Made by a program: the position numbers and the translations under genes | Origin: Dyadobacter sandarakinus | Lineage (GTDB): Bacteria > Bacteroidota > Bacteroidia > Cytophagales > Spirosomataceae | DNA: 64,000 nt | NCBI RefSeq assembly: GCF_016894445.1 | Contig: NZ_CP056775.1 | Coordinates: forward strand, 2,234,001 to 2,298,000 | Direction: 5' to 3' | Shown here: positions 19,222-27,493 of the stretch, piece after piece | How positions within the stretch are numbered: position 1 is the stretch's first letter | How the letters are laid out: each line of letters begins with the position of its first letter | Notes under the pieces: model-generated | Seen by the model: only the letters and a program-made list of their open reading frames with translations | What the model was told of the DNA's origin: nothing | The model's database searches: none

Positions 19222-19256
19222 GCTAAAAAAAATAAAGTTCCCAAAAAGGGAACCTC
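19222..19256 (-). terminator. Palindrome: terminator of the globin gene or operator of higBA
   Basis: GTTCCC and GGGAAC flank five bases (19237-19253). Read on the minus strand the hairpin is followed by TTTATTTTTTTT, so it can end transcription of the globin gene. It also lies about 30 bases before the higB ATG, where HigA would be expected to bind. Confidence 0.55.
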
Positions 19257-19303
19257 TTTTATTTAGACGCAACGAAATGCAAAAGTAACGGACCGCAAAC
19301 CTC

Positions 19304-19675
19304 TTACGAATTCACCATGAAAAATGCGGTGCGGGGAAAACGATTAAACAGTTCGTCTTTCAGGTCTTTGCTGATCGGCAGCGAGCCCACGGCCTGAGAC
19401 ATACATTGAAGCCAGGCAATGGCATCGTCTTCGGTAATGGTATGCGGCAGGTGCCGGGCACGCATTCGGGGGTGACCGTAAACGTCGGAATACAGCTCCG
19501 GTCCGCCCAGAAACTGCGTCAGAAAGAGGCGCTGCTTTGTTTTGATAAGCTCCTTGTCGCTTTTAAAAAGTCTTGAAATCAGTTCATGCTCAAACACAAG
19601 ATCGTAAAAGCAGTCTGTGAGCTGGCGAAGGGCTTCATCACCTCCTATGCGTTCGTATAAAGATTCTTCCTGCAT
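19304..19675 (-). CDS. Truncated haemoglobin, group II
   Basis: A 123-residue 2/2 haemoglobin. It starts with the family pattern SLYERIGGDEALRQL, then FYDLVFEHELISRLF, FLTQFLGGPELYSDVYGHPR, the proximal His region RMRARHLPH and the Trp in AWLQCM typical of group II (TrHbO). It binds haem and probably oxygen, NO or peroxide in the cytoplasm. It is a single gene, followed by the palindrome before higB and divergent from the DUF4038 gene. No linked reductase is present. Confidence 0.92.
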   Translation of the reverse strand: MQEESLYERIGGDEALRQLTDCFYDLVFEHELISRLFKSDKELIKTKQRLFLTQFLGGPELYSDVYGHPRMRARHLPHTITEDDAIAWLQCMSQAVGSLPISKDLKDELFNRFPRTAFFMVNS

Positions 19676-19768
19676 TTTTTAACGGAATATTTTCTGTTTA
19701 TAGCCCGCAGCAAGTAGCCCGCGCGGCGATTTACTTCTTAAATTGTTACCTGAACAACTCCTATTCAG

Positions 19769-21151
19769 ATGAAACAGTTTCTGCTGGTACTGCTGTGCTG
19801 CCTGCATGCACCGCATGATGTTTTTTCACAAACATTGCTCCCCCTTTTGCAGGTAAAAAAAGGGGAAAGATACATTTCCACTTTTAACGAAAAACCATTT
19901 TTCTGGCTGGGCGATACGGCTTGGGAGCTGTTGCACAGGCTGACGCTGGATGAAGCCAGGACCTACCTGGAAGATCGCAGTAAAAAGGGCTTCAACGTGG
20001 TACTTGCAGTTGCCAATGCGGAGTTTGAGGGAATGCGGGTACCCAACCGGAATGGCGACCTGGCAATGAATGATTATAATCCTGCAAAACCCAATGAGCG
20101 GTATTTCCTGCACGTCGACAGTGTAGTTACCCTGGCAGCACAGCTGGGAATTTACATTGCGCTTCTGCCCACCTGGGGCGACAAGCTCAGCAAAAAGTGG
20201 GATCCGGGACCAGAAATATTTACGCCGGAAAATGCGGCCGCATATGGAGCCTACCTGGCCGGGCGATACCGGAATCAGAACATCATCTGGGTACTTGGCG
20301 GTGACCGCGATCCTGAAAATGAGCAGCATCTGGCCATTATACAAGCCATGGCAAGCGGAATCAGGAAGGTTGCGGGCAGCTCGCAGCTGATCACTTACCA
20401 CCCTACCGGCGCAAGCCACTCTTCCAGGTATTTTCATGATGCGGATTGGCTGGATTTTAACATCTTCCAGTCCGGGCACAGCATCAGGCACCAGAAAAAT
20501 TACAAGATGGTTAGGAAAGATTACGGGAAAAATCCGCCCAGGCCAACCCTTGATGCCGAACCCAGGTATGAAAACCACCCTGTAAACTGGAAGCCCGAGC
20601 TGGGCTACTTCAACGATTTCGATGTGCGGCAGGCTGCTTGGTGGGCGTTTTTGTCGGGAGCAGCAGGCCACACTTACGGCTGCCATGATGTGTGGCAAAT
20701 GTATGACAATACCCGTAACAAGCCCATGGGCTTCGCACGTACCAACTGGCAGGTTGCGATGGATTTGCCAGGTGCTACACACATGGGCTTCCTTAAAAAG
20801 TTAGCGGAATCGTATTCATGGCAAAAGCTTGTACCCGCTCAGCAACTGATCCTGAACACCAATCCGGAAGATGCCGGCTACCAGGTCGCCGCATGCTCCG
20901 CGGACAAAGATTTTGCATTCATTTACTCGCCCTATGGCCACGGGGTCACAGTTGATCTTGGCGTTTTCAATGCGGCCGAGTTGGCCGTGTATTGGTACAA
21001 TCCGCGTGACGGATCGTCTTTGCTGATCGGCAAAAAGCAAAATCGCGGGACTGTCACTTTCCAGCCGGACATAGCCGGGCCCGAAACAGACTGGGTGCTT
21101 GTGATTGCGGATGCTAAAAATTCGCAGCCCGGTACAACAGTGAAAAAGTAA
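19769..21151 (+). CDS. Exported DUF4038 family glycoside hydrolase (GH140-like)
   Basis: A 460-residue protein with a signal peptide (QFLLVLLCCLHAPHDVFSQ). The DUF4038 TIM-barrel occupies about 35-355: FFWLGDTAWELLHRL, KGFNVVLAVANAEFEG, GIYIALLPTWGDK, NIIWVLGGDRDPE (candidate acid Asp/Glu near the strand end) and RPTLDAEPRYEN (candidate nucleophile). A small C-terminal beta domain (DUF3826-type, about 370-450) follows. DUF4038 proteins include GH140 apiosidases that act on pectin side chains, so a pectin-related substrate is possible. Its stop abuts the stop of the converging AMP nucleosidase gene with no spacer. Exact specificity cannot be judged from sequence. Confidence 0.85.
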   Translation: MKQFLLVLLCCLHAPHDVFSQTLLPLLQVKKGERYISTFNEKPFFWLGDTAWELLHRLTLDEARTYLEDRSKKGFNVVLAVANAEFEGMRVPNRNGDLAMNDYNPAKPNERYFLHVDSVVTLAAQLGIYIALLPTWGDKLSKKWDPGPEIFTPENAAAYGAYLAGRYRNQNIIWVLGGDRDPENEQHLAIIQAMASGIRKVAGSSQLITYHPTGASHSSRYFHDADWLDFNIFQSGHSIRHQKNYKMVRKDYGKNPPRPTLDAEPRYENHPVNWKPELGYFNDFDVRQAAWWAFLSGAAGHTYGCHDVWQMYDNTRNKPMGFARTNWQVAMDLPGATHMGFLKKLAESYSWQKLVPAQQLILNTNPEDAGYQVAACSADKDFAFIYSPYGHGVTVDLGVFNAAELAVYWYNPRDGSSLLIGKKQNRGTVTFQPDIAGPETDWVLVIADAKNSQPGTTVKK

Positions 21152-21925
21152 TCAGTTTTCAAACCGGAGATGCTTCACAGAAGCGCCCGAGCGGGCCAAT
21201 TCCAGCAGGGCTTCCACGCCAATGTCCAGGTGCGTTTTGACGTAATTTGTCGTCACTATCTTATCACTTTCCTCGGTTTTGACTCCCTCAGGCACCAATG
21301 GATTGTCGGATACCAGCAACAATGCGCCGTGCGGAATGGAATTGGCGAAACCTACAATGAAAATCGTGGCCGTTTCCATATCGATGGCGATGGCACGGAT
21401 CGCTCGGAGGTACTCCTTGAAACTGTCATCGTGCTCCCAGATACGCCGGTTGGTGGTATACACCGTACCCGTCCAGTAGTCTTTTTTGTGCTTGGCAATA
21501 CTTGCCGACACCGTACTCTGCAGGCGAAAGGAAGGTAGTGCCGGAATTTCAGCAGGCATGTAATCGTCGCTGGTACCTTCACCCCGGATCGCCGCAATGG
21601 GGAGGATCAGGTCGCCTACCTGTGTTTTTTTCAAACCGCCGCATTTACCCAGAAACAATACGGCTTTGGGCCGGATCGCCGACAGGAGGTCCATCACGGT
21701 TGCGGCCATCGGGCTGCCCATGCCGAAATTGACGATGGTAATATCTTTGGCAGTTGCGGTTTGCATGGCACGCCCGTGGCCTTTCACATCTACCCCGAAC
21801 ATCTCCGCAAACATGGTCACGTAGTTCCCGAAGTTGGTAAGCAGGATATAATTACCAAACTCTTCCACCGCCGTTCCGGTGTAGCGCGGCAGCCAGTTTT
21901 CGACGATTTGTTCCTTCGTAGTCAT
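21152..21925 (-). CDS. amn: AMP nucleosidase
   Basis: A 257-residue nucleoside phosphorylase-fold protein. Recognisable segments are ITIVNFGMGSPMAATVMDLL, AVLFLGKCGGLKK, GDLILPIAAIRGEGTSDDY, AIDMETATIF and ALLLVSDNPLVPEG. The enzyme hydrolyses AMP to adenine and ribose 5-phosphate in the cytoplasm. It is the short form found in Bacteroidota, without the extra N-terminal domain of the E. coli protein. It is divergent from the HsdR-N-like gene with only 50 bases between starts. Confidence 0.92.
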   Translation of the reverse strand: MTTKEQIVENWLPRYTGTAVEEFGNYILLTNFGNYVTMFAEMFGVDVKGHGRAMQTATAKDITIVNFGMGSPMAATVMDLLSAIRPKAVLFLGKCGGLKKTQVGDLILPIAAIRGEGTSDDYMPAEIPALPSFRLQSTVSASIAKHKKDYWTGTVYTTNRRIWEHDDSFKEYLRAIRAIAIDMETATIFIVGFANSIPHGALLLVSDNPLVPEGVKTEESDKIVTTNYVKTHLDIGVEALLELARSGASVKHLRFEN

Positions 21926-21975
21926 GAAATAAACAGGTTAATTGGCCGAAGCTGTGATGATGTGTATCTTCGTTC

Positions 21976-22422
21976 ATGGAATCTCTGAACCTTCCCGAGT
22001 TTGCCTATAAAGTTAAGCAGGTTAACGGGAAACCGCATATTTTCGACATTATACGCCGCAAATTCGTAACACTCACACCCGAAGAATGGGTCCGCCAGCA
22101 CTTCATCCACCTGCTGATTACCCATTATGGTTACCCTAAATCCCTCTTTGCCGTAGAAACCGGCATGCACTATCATACGCTTGCCAAACGGACCGATATT
22201 ATGGTGCTTGCCGGCAATGCCCTGCCCTTTTTGCTGGTCGAATGCAAGGCGCCTTTCGTCAAGATCGGTGAAGCCACATTTGCCCAGATCAGCCGCTACC
22301 ATTTCACGTTACAGCCGCAATATCTTGCCGTCACCAACGGCATGAGCCACTACTGCTTCAAAGCCGTGAACGGACAGATTCACTTTCTGGATGATTTTCC
22401 TTTTTATCGGGAGGAGAATTAG
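21976..22422 (+). CDS. Solitary HsdR N-terminal-like domain protein (PD-(D/E)xK fold)
   Basis: A 148-residue protein that corresponds to the nuclease domain found at the N-terminus of type I restriction subunit HsdR (HSDR_N_2). A PD-(D/E)xK core is readable: VETGMH, then the Asp of KRTDIMVL and LLVECKAP (Glu-x-Lys), followed by ISRYHFTLQPQYLAVTNG. No helicase, methylase or specificity subunit is nearby, so it is not part of a restriction system here. Such stand-alone proteins are widespread in Bacteroidota and their role is unknown; DNA repair or RNA processing are possible. Confidence 0.8.
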   Translation: MESLNLPEFAYKVKQVNGKPHIFDIIRRKFVTLTPEEWVRQHFIHLLITHYGYPKSLFAVETGMHYHTLAKRTDIMVLAGNALPFLLVECKAPFVKIGEATFAQISRYHFTLQPQYLAVTNGMSHYCFKAVNGQIHFLDDFPFYREEN

Positions 22423-22465
22423 GGAATGGCTTTCGGCTTTCGGCTGTCGGCTTTCGGGTGTTTTT

Positions 22466-22509
22466 GATAAAAAACAAAAAAGGCTGTCCTTGCGGGAAGG
22501 ACAGCCTTT
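22466..22509 (-). terminator. Intrinsic terminator of the marR-yceI transcript
   Basis: A perfect 13-pair stem (AAAGGCTGTCCTT with AAGGACAGCCTTT, positions 22479-22509) and a five-base loop. On the minus strand it is followed by TTTTTGTTTTTTATC. It lies just after the yceI stop and could also stop transcripts coming from the left. Confidence 0.88.
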
Positions 22510-22541
22510 GTATAGGAAGATGATGCCGGATTATCAGGCGA

Positions 22542-23162
22542 TTATTTTCCTGCTACCAGCTTTACGTCGATGGTAAAGTCGTCGTGGATCATTTTGTCAC
22601 CCAGGTTTTCAAAAAACGACTTCGAGTTGTATTTGATGTCGTATTTGGAACGGTCAACCGTGATGGTACCCGTTGCTTCCGCACCGTTTGCTGTATTTTT
22701 CACAGTTACGGGGAAAGTCACAGGCTTGGTAATGCCTTTGATCGTCAGGTCTCCGGTTACATCGTATACGCCGGCCGTTTTTGGAGTTGCTTTGGTCACC
22801 ACGAACGTTGCAGTCGGGTGTTTTTCAACCGAAAAGAAATCTTCGGATTTCAGGTGACCGATCAGTTTTGCATTGTATTCCTTATCTGTAAGGTCGGTGC
22901 ACGTAATGCTGTTCAGGTCTGCAGTGAATTTACCGCCTGTTAGTTTGTTGCCGTCCATGACAATGGTACCTTCTTTCAGGGCGATTTTGCCGGTATGCTC
23001 ACCAGTTACTTTTTTGCCCAGCCAGGTGAGCTCACTTTTAGAGGTATTTACTTTGAGGTTGGTAGCCTTGCCTTTATCGTCTGCTGATGCAGCGCCGGAT
23101 ACAAAAAGTGCAACCGCCAGAGCAGCAACAAAGGATTTCACTGATTTCACTGTAGTTTTCAT
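22542..23162 (-). CDS. Exported YceI-family protein
   Basis: A 206-residue periplasmic protein: signal peptide (SFVAALAVALFVSGAASA) followed by the YceI lipocalin-like barrel (about 37-205), with SELTWLGKKVTGEHTGKI, HLKSEDFFSVEKHPTATF and DLTIKGITKPVTFPVTV. YceI proteins bind long polyisoprenoid or other lipid molecules and are often induced by stress. The gene lies 42 bases after marR on the same strand and ends at a strong terminator, so the two form an operon. The bound ligand is unknown. Confidence 0.94.
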   Translation of the reverse strand: MKTTVKSVKSFVAALAVALFVSGAASADDKGKATNLKVNTSKSELTWLGKKVTGEHTGKIALKEGTIVMDGNKLTGGKFTADLNSITCTDLTDKEYNAKLIGHLKSEDFFSVEKHPTATFVVTKATPKTAGVYDVTGDLTIKGITKPVTFPVTVKNTANGAEATGTITVDRSKYDIKYNSKSFFENLGDKMIHDDFTIDVKLVAGK

Positions 23163-23204
23163 CTTAAATTGAATTGATTGTTTTATTGAGTTAAAAAATA
23201 TGGG

Positions 23205-23657
23205 TTAATGCTCACGAAGCTGGTCGAGTATGTCGCTCATCCGGTTGGCATCCTCCTCTGAAAGGATGTTGAAACGGTTCTCCCAGGCTGCTACCGGCGG
23301 ATCGAGCTTTTCGAGCAGGCTCAATCCTTCCTGTGTAATGACCACGTCTACTGCCCGGCGGTCATTGGCGCAGGAAGTACGCTCGGCCAGGCCTTTTGCC
23401 AGCAGCTTATCCACCAGCCGGGAAGTATTGGAGCTCTTGTCCAGCATGCGCTCGGTGATCTCGCTTACCTTGATCGGATTGGACTGCTGGCCTCTTAAAA
23501 TCCGCAGTACATTATATTGCTGACCGGAAATATCATGTTCCCTGAAAATTTCCGATTGCTTATATTCGAGCCATTTGCAGGTATACACAAAATTGATCGC
23601 CAGACGCTGAAACGGGCTTCGAAATTTTTTCTGTTTGATATCAGTTTCTATGGACAT
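23205..23657 (-). CDS. MarR-family transcriptional regulator
   Basis: A 150-residue winged-helix repressor. The core shows ISGQQYNVLRILRGQ, VSEITERMLDKSSNTSRLVD (recognition helix) and the wing ERTSCANDRRAVDVVITQEG, whose DRR motif is the MarR signature. It is co-transcribed with yceI and lies next to a perfect 12-base palindrome upstream of its own start, so autorepression and control of yceI by a small lipophilic or phenolic ligand is the simplest reading. Confidence 0.93.
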   Translation of the reverse strand: MSIETDIKQKKFRSPFQRLAINFVYTCKWLEYKQSEIFREHDISGQQYNVLRILRGQQSNPIKVSEITERMLDKSSNTSRLVDKLLAKGLAERTSCANDRRAVDVVITQEGLSLLEKLDPPVAAWENRFNILSEEDANRMSDILDQLREH

Positions 23658-23693
23658 GGTATTGATGCTAAAATATACCGATGTATGTACATT

Positions 23694-23710
23694 TAATGTT
23701 ATAACATCAA
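23694..23710. promoter_or_regulatory. Candidate MarR operator
   Basis: Contains the perfect palindrome ATGTTATAACAT (23696-23707), flanked by further symmetric T/A bases, about 40 bases upstream of the marR ATG. A second short palindrome, ATGTACAT, lies just inside it. The position fits an autoregulatory site; binding is not shown. Confidence 0.45.
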
Positions 23711-23792
23711 TTGGATCCGGAATGGTTCATTGCTGGTGAAAATATTTTACGAATCTCTGCCAACTTGCTTTCTGCTGCTTTTTTTTAGGTCA

Positions 23793-24377
23793 ATGATTAC
23801 TTTAAACAAACCACTTGTACTCGCCTCAAACTCGCCCAGGCGCCGCCAGCTGCTTTCGGAGGCTGGATTTACGTTCCGTACCGAGGTGCTCCCCACTGAT
23901 GAGCACTTTCCTGGCAGTCTGCCGCCGGGCGATGTGGCTGCCTATATTGCCGCCCGGAAAGCGGAGGCATTCCGGGGATTGTACCCGGAGGCGCTCATCC
24001 TGACCGCCGACACCGTGGTACTTGCAGACAGCCATGTCCTGGGCAAGCCTGCTGATGAAGCAGACGCAGCGCGGATGCTCGGCATGCTCTCGGGGAGCCG
24101 GCATGAAGTAGTCACAGCAGTCAGCCTGCTTGCCGGCGACCGCATCGAAACGGTATCTGACGTGGCTGCTGTTTTCTTCCGGGAACTGTCCGATGCTGAA
24201 ATATCTTACTATATTGAGCGCTACAAGCCCTTTGACAAGGCAGGCTCCTACGGTATCCAGGAGTGGATCGGCATGACGGGCATTACCCGTATTGAGGGGT
24301 CTTTTTACACCATCATGGGCCTGCCGGTACATACGGTTTACCAAATGTTAAAACCTTACTTTTCCGCTCCGGCCTAG
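23793..24377 (+). CDS. maf: Maf-family nucleotide pyrophosphatase
   Basis: A 194-residue Maf protein. It starts LVLASNSPRRRQLLSEAGF, the nucleotide-binding signature, followed by ARKAEAF, LTADTVVLAD (catalytic Asp), GKPADEADAARML, LSGSRHEVVTAV and DKAGSYGIQEW. The family hydrolyses dTTP, UTP and modified nucleotides and acts as a house-cleaning enzyme. The frame extends to 23730, but the ATG at 23793 fits the family. It is 21 bases from the following GH13 gene; a functional link is not evident. Confidence 0.95.
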   Translation: MITLNKPLVLASNSPRRRQLLSEAGFTFRTEVLPTDEHFPGSLPPGDVAAYIAARKAEAFRGLYPEALILTADTVVLADSHVLGKPADEADAARMLGMLSGSRHEVVTAVSLLAGDRIETVSDVAAVFFRELSDAEISYYIERYKPFDKAGSYGIQEWIGMTGITRIEGSFYTIMGLPVHTVYQMLKPYFSAPA

Positions 24378-24398
24378 CAGTACCGGCACACTACTTTC

Positions 24399-25904
24399 AT
24401 GACAGCCTCCCGTTCCCGATTTGTGCCCCGTGTGTGTTACGAAATCTTCGTGCGCTCTTTCTGTGATTCCAACGAAGACGGGATCGGCGATCTGCCCGGG
24501 ATTATCTCGCGCCTCGACTACCTGGCTGATCTTGGGATTGAGGCGATATGGCTTACGCCGGTTCATCCCTCGCCGAGCTACCACAAATACGATGTGACCG
24601 ACTATTATGCCATTGAGCCGGAGTTTGGCACAATGGACGATTTCCGGACGCTGCTGCATGAGGCCCACGCCCGCGGGATCCACATTTATCTCGACCTGAT
24701 TATCAATCATACCAGCACGCTCCATCCCTGGTTTTCGGAGGCGCGCAAGGGGACTGAAAATGCATTCCGCAACTTTTACTGGTGGATGACACCGGCCCTC
24801 ATTGAAGAGCTGGGCATTTCCGTGAGGGAGACCTCCGACGACTCGCAGGTTGTATACCCCTGGCACGACAATCCGCAGGATCCTGAAAAGTACTACGGTT
24901 TGTTTTTCAAAGGCATGCCCGACCTTAATTTCCACTCGGCCGAGCTGAGAAGGGAGCTTGAAAAAATCATCAGCTTCTGGCTCAATGATATTGGTGTGGA
25001 CGGCTTCCGCCTGGATGCGGCCAGGCACATTTTCCCGGATTGGGAAAAAGATCTCAGTGCCAGGTTCTGGGAATATTTTGCAGGCATCATCCGGGCAACC
25101 CGGCCCGGGGCATTTACGGTGGCCGAAGTGTGGGCGGAAAATGACGAGGTAGCTCCTTACTTCCGGTACCTGGATGCTACTTTTCACTTCGAACTCAGCT
25201 TTTTATTGCAGCGCGTCCTGATCCAGGAACACGATGAAATGCTCATTGAACGCCTGCTCGACAGCTACCGCCTTTTTGAAAAGTATAATCCCCTGTTTAT
25301 TGATGCGATCATGCTCACCAATCACGACCAGGATCGGATCGGCAGTGTTGTGCAGAATAGTCAGGCCAAGATCAAGCTGGCCGCCAGTATACTGCTCACT
25401 TTGCCGGGCCAGCCGTACATTTATTATGGTGAAGAAATCGGCATGCTGGGTACCAAGCCCGATCCATACATCCGGGAGCCGTTTATCTGGACGGAGCAGG
25501 AGCATGATCCCGAAAAGACGCACTGGATTGACGCGCAATTTTCGACGGCACATACCGTAGTGCCCCTTTCCGTGCAGGCACAGGACCCGCAATCGGTGTA
25601 TTATCATTATAAAACATTGATTCACCTGCGTAAGCAAGAGCCTGCCCTGCACCAGATTTTTGCACCCAACCTGCAAAGGATCTGCCTGCACGACGATCAG
25701 CTACTGGCCTACCTTCGCCCCCATCCCGAGCGAGCGGTTGTAATCATCCACAATCTCTCCGGGTATACCAAACCGCTCATAATCCCTGGCCACCTGCAGG
25801 CTTTTTCCACAATCCTTTTTTCTACGGACCCTGACCATCAGGGAATACTAGCACATGCCGAACTGGCACCCTATGCCTCGCTCATTCTGGCAGTACGCCC
25901 CTGA
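24399..25904 (+). CDS. GH13-family alpha-glucosidase/amylase-like enzyme, cytoplasmic
   Basis: A 501-residue GH13 enzyme without signal peptide. The conserved regions are all present: DLIINHTS (region I), GFRLDAARH (II, nucleophile Asp), VAEVW (III, acid/base Glu) and TNHDQDR (IV, stabiliser Asp), plus GQPYIYYGEEIGM. The start FVPRVCYEIFVRSFCDSN and the sequence around region II resemble trehalose synthase and oligo-glucosidase subfamilies more than secreted amylases. It should act on alpha-glucosidic oligosaccharides or interconvert maltose and trehalose. The exact reaction is open. It is probably co-transcribed with maf and the SMP-30 gene. Confidence 0.88.
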   Translation: MTASRSRFVPRVCYEIFVRSFCDSNEDGIGDLPGIISRLDYLADLGIEAIWLTPVHPSPSYHKYDVTDYYAIEPEFGTMDDFRTLLHEAHARGIHIYLDLIINHTSTLHPWFSEARKGTENAFRNFYWWMTPALIEELGISVRETSDDSQVVYPWHDNPQDPEKYYGLFFKGMPDLNFHSAELRRELEKIISFWLNDIGVDGFRLDAARHIFPDWEKDLSARFWEYFAGIIRATRPGAFTVAEVWAENDEVAPYFRYLDATFHFELSFLLQRVLIQEHDEMLIERLLDSYRLFEKYNPLFIDAIMLTNHDQDRIGSVVQNSQAKIKLAASILLTLPGQPYIYYGEEIGMLGTKPDPYIREPFIWTEQEHDPEKTHWIDAQFSTAHTVVPLSVQAQDPQSVYYHYKTLIHLRKQEPALHQIFAPNLQRICLHDDQLLAYLRPHPERAVVIIHNLSGYTKPLIIPGHLQAFSTILFSTDPDHQGILAHAELAPYASLILAVRP

Positions 25905-25961
25905 GTGACCGTCAGAGTAGGTATGGCTGCCATGTCCGCTTTTCAGATAAAAACGAAACTT

Positions 25962-26975
25962 ATGAGACCCATCCGGCTTGGTATACTCCTGCTCCTCTTT
26001 TTTCCCGCAGCACTTTTTGCTCAGAAAACGTATCCCACCATGGGGCAGGTTGTTTATGAGGATGCGTCTTTTGAAAAACTACTGCCCAAAACCTCCCGCG
26101 TGGAAGTGATTGCCACGGGGTTCCAATGGTGTGAAGGACCAGCGTGGGTGAAAAATGGCGGATACCTGCTCTTCTCGGACGTACCGGAAAACAAGGTTTA
26201 TAAATGGGATGAAAAATCAGGTCTTTCGGTTTTCCTGCAACCTTCGGGTTATACCGGGCGCGGCGTGTACAGCGATGAGCCGGGCAGTAACGGATTGCTG
26301 ATCGATAAGCTGGGAAGATTGGTCTCGTGCGAGCACGGCGACCGGCGTATTTCGGCCATGCCGCTGGAAAAAGGTGGTAAGATAACCCTTGCCGGCAATT
26401 TCGAGGGAAAACGTTTTAACAGTCCCAATGATGTGGAAGAACACCCGGTTTCGGGCTTGTTGTACTTCACCGATCCGCCTTACGGATTGAGCAAAAAGCA
26501 GGATGATACCTCGCGCGAGATGAAGGAATTCGGCGTATACCGCATTGAAGCCGATGGCAGGGTAACCCGGCAGATCGCAGACCTCACGCGACCCAATGGT
26601 CTTGCATTCTCTCCCGATGGAAAGACATTGTACATAGCTCAGTCGGATCCGGAAAAAGCGGTTATTATGGCTTATCCCCTCGATGCAAAGGGAAATGCTG
26701 GTGCTGGCAGGCTGGTTTATGACGCGACGCCTCTAGTAAAGGCAGGCAAACAAGGCTTGCCGGACGGCCTGAAAGTAGACCGTGACGGTAACCTATGGTC
26801 GTCAGGACCCGGCGGATTACTGGTCCTGACCCCCGGCGGAAAATTACTTGGCCGGATCGAAATGGGTGCGCTCACTTCCAATTGTGCATGGGGCGACGAC
26901 GGCTCCACCCTGTACCTCACCGTGGACGACTACGTATGCAGGATCAAAACCGCCACCAAAGGTGCCGGCTGGTAG
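25962..26975 (+). CDS. Exported SMP-30/gluconolactonase-family protein
   Basis: A 337-residue six-bladed beta-propeller with a signal peptide (LGILLLLFFPAALFAQ). Family segments are TGFQWCEGPAWVKNGGYLLF (metal Glu), FNSPNDVEEHPVSG (metal Asn), YFTDPPYGL, RPNGLAFSPDGKTLYIAQSD and GLPDGLKVDRDGNLWSSGPG (metal Asp). Members hydrolyse sugar lactones with a divalent cation. The ATG at 25962 gives a clean signal peptide, although the frame is open from 25905. It lies 57 bases after the GH13 gene and its stop is two bases from the converging lipoprotein gene. Confidence 0.9.
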   Translation: MRPIRLGILLLLFFPAALFAQKTYPTMGQVVYEDASFEKLLPKTSRVEVIATGFQWCEGPAWVKNGGYLLFSDVPENKVYKWDEKSGLSVFLQPSGYTGRGVYSDEPGSNGLLIDKLGRLVSCEHGDRRISAMPLEKGGKITLAGNFEGKRFNSPNDVEEHPVSGLLYFTDPPYGLSKKQDDTSREMKEFGVYRIEADGRVTRQIADLTRPNGLAFSPDGKTLYIAQSDPEKAVIMAYPLDAKGNAGAGRLVYDATPLVKAGKQGLPDGLKVDRDGNLWSSGPGGLLVLTPGGKLLGRIEMGALTSNCAWGDDGSTLYLTVDDYVCRIKTATKGAGW

Positions 26976-26977
26976 GC

Positions 26978-27493
26978 TTACTTGTTGCGCTGCATACTTT
27001 TCAGCAAGTCCTCCACCTCACTTTTCACCGAAGCCCAGTTGTACTTTCCATTCCGGTAGATGCGGGTATAGGCACGGTAGAGCACAAGGCGGTCATCCGT
27101 AATTCGGTCAAGCTGACCGGCGATCGTTGACTTTCCGGATTTGTTTGCTGATTTGTATTCATCCAGCAGCAGGTCGTAACGTTTATCCAGAATGTCGATC
27201 TCAAACAATATGTCATCCCCCAGCTTATCCATTTCATCATACTGAGCTGCAAGGCGCTCCCCCGAGGCTGAATAATCCTGAGTACCCGAAGTGCGGTCGG
27301 CAGGCCGGCGGTCGTAGTCGCGCTGATAGGCATCCCGGTCATCCCGGGAAGTGCGGCTGTACCTGTCCGACCGGTAATTATCCGAGTAGGTGCCATTCCG
27401 CTGGTCGTAGCGGCGTTGCAGGGTTTGCGAGCACGAGAGCGCCGAGGCGGCAAGTATGCAAAGCAGGGCGAGGGTTTTTAGTGAGAAATTCAT
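26978..27493 (-). CDS. Putative lipoprotein with Arg/Asp-rich linker
   Basis: A 171-residue protein with a signal peptide whose end ALSC resembles a lipobox (Cys about residue 21). It is followed by a low-complexity stretch rich in Arg, Asp, Tyr and Ser (about 25-72) and a charged helical C-terminal half (about 75-170; ERLAAQYDEMDKLGDDILFE, LLDEYKSANKSGKST) that looks like a coiled coil. I do not recognise the family. Its ATG overlaps the TGA of the preceding outer-membrane-protein gene by one base, so the two are translationally coupled and probably act together at the envelope. Confidence 0.7.
   Translation of the reverse strand: MNFSLKTLALLCILAASALSCSQTLQRRYDQRNGTYSDNYRSDRYSRTSRDDRDAYQRDYDRRPADRTSGTQDYSASGERLAAQYDEMDKLGDDILFEIDILDKRYDLLLDEYKSANKSGKSTIAGQLDRITDDRLVLYRAYTRIYRNGKYNWASVKSEVEDLLKSMQRNK

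Noticed and set aside
18766..19244. Membrane protein suggested by the N-terminal extension of HigB (MGTLFFLATLFLAM)
   Set aside because: The family starts at MQRIFVKGALR; the hydrophobic extension comes from the T-rich terminator-like leader.
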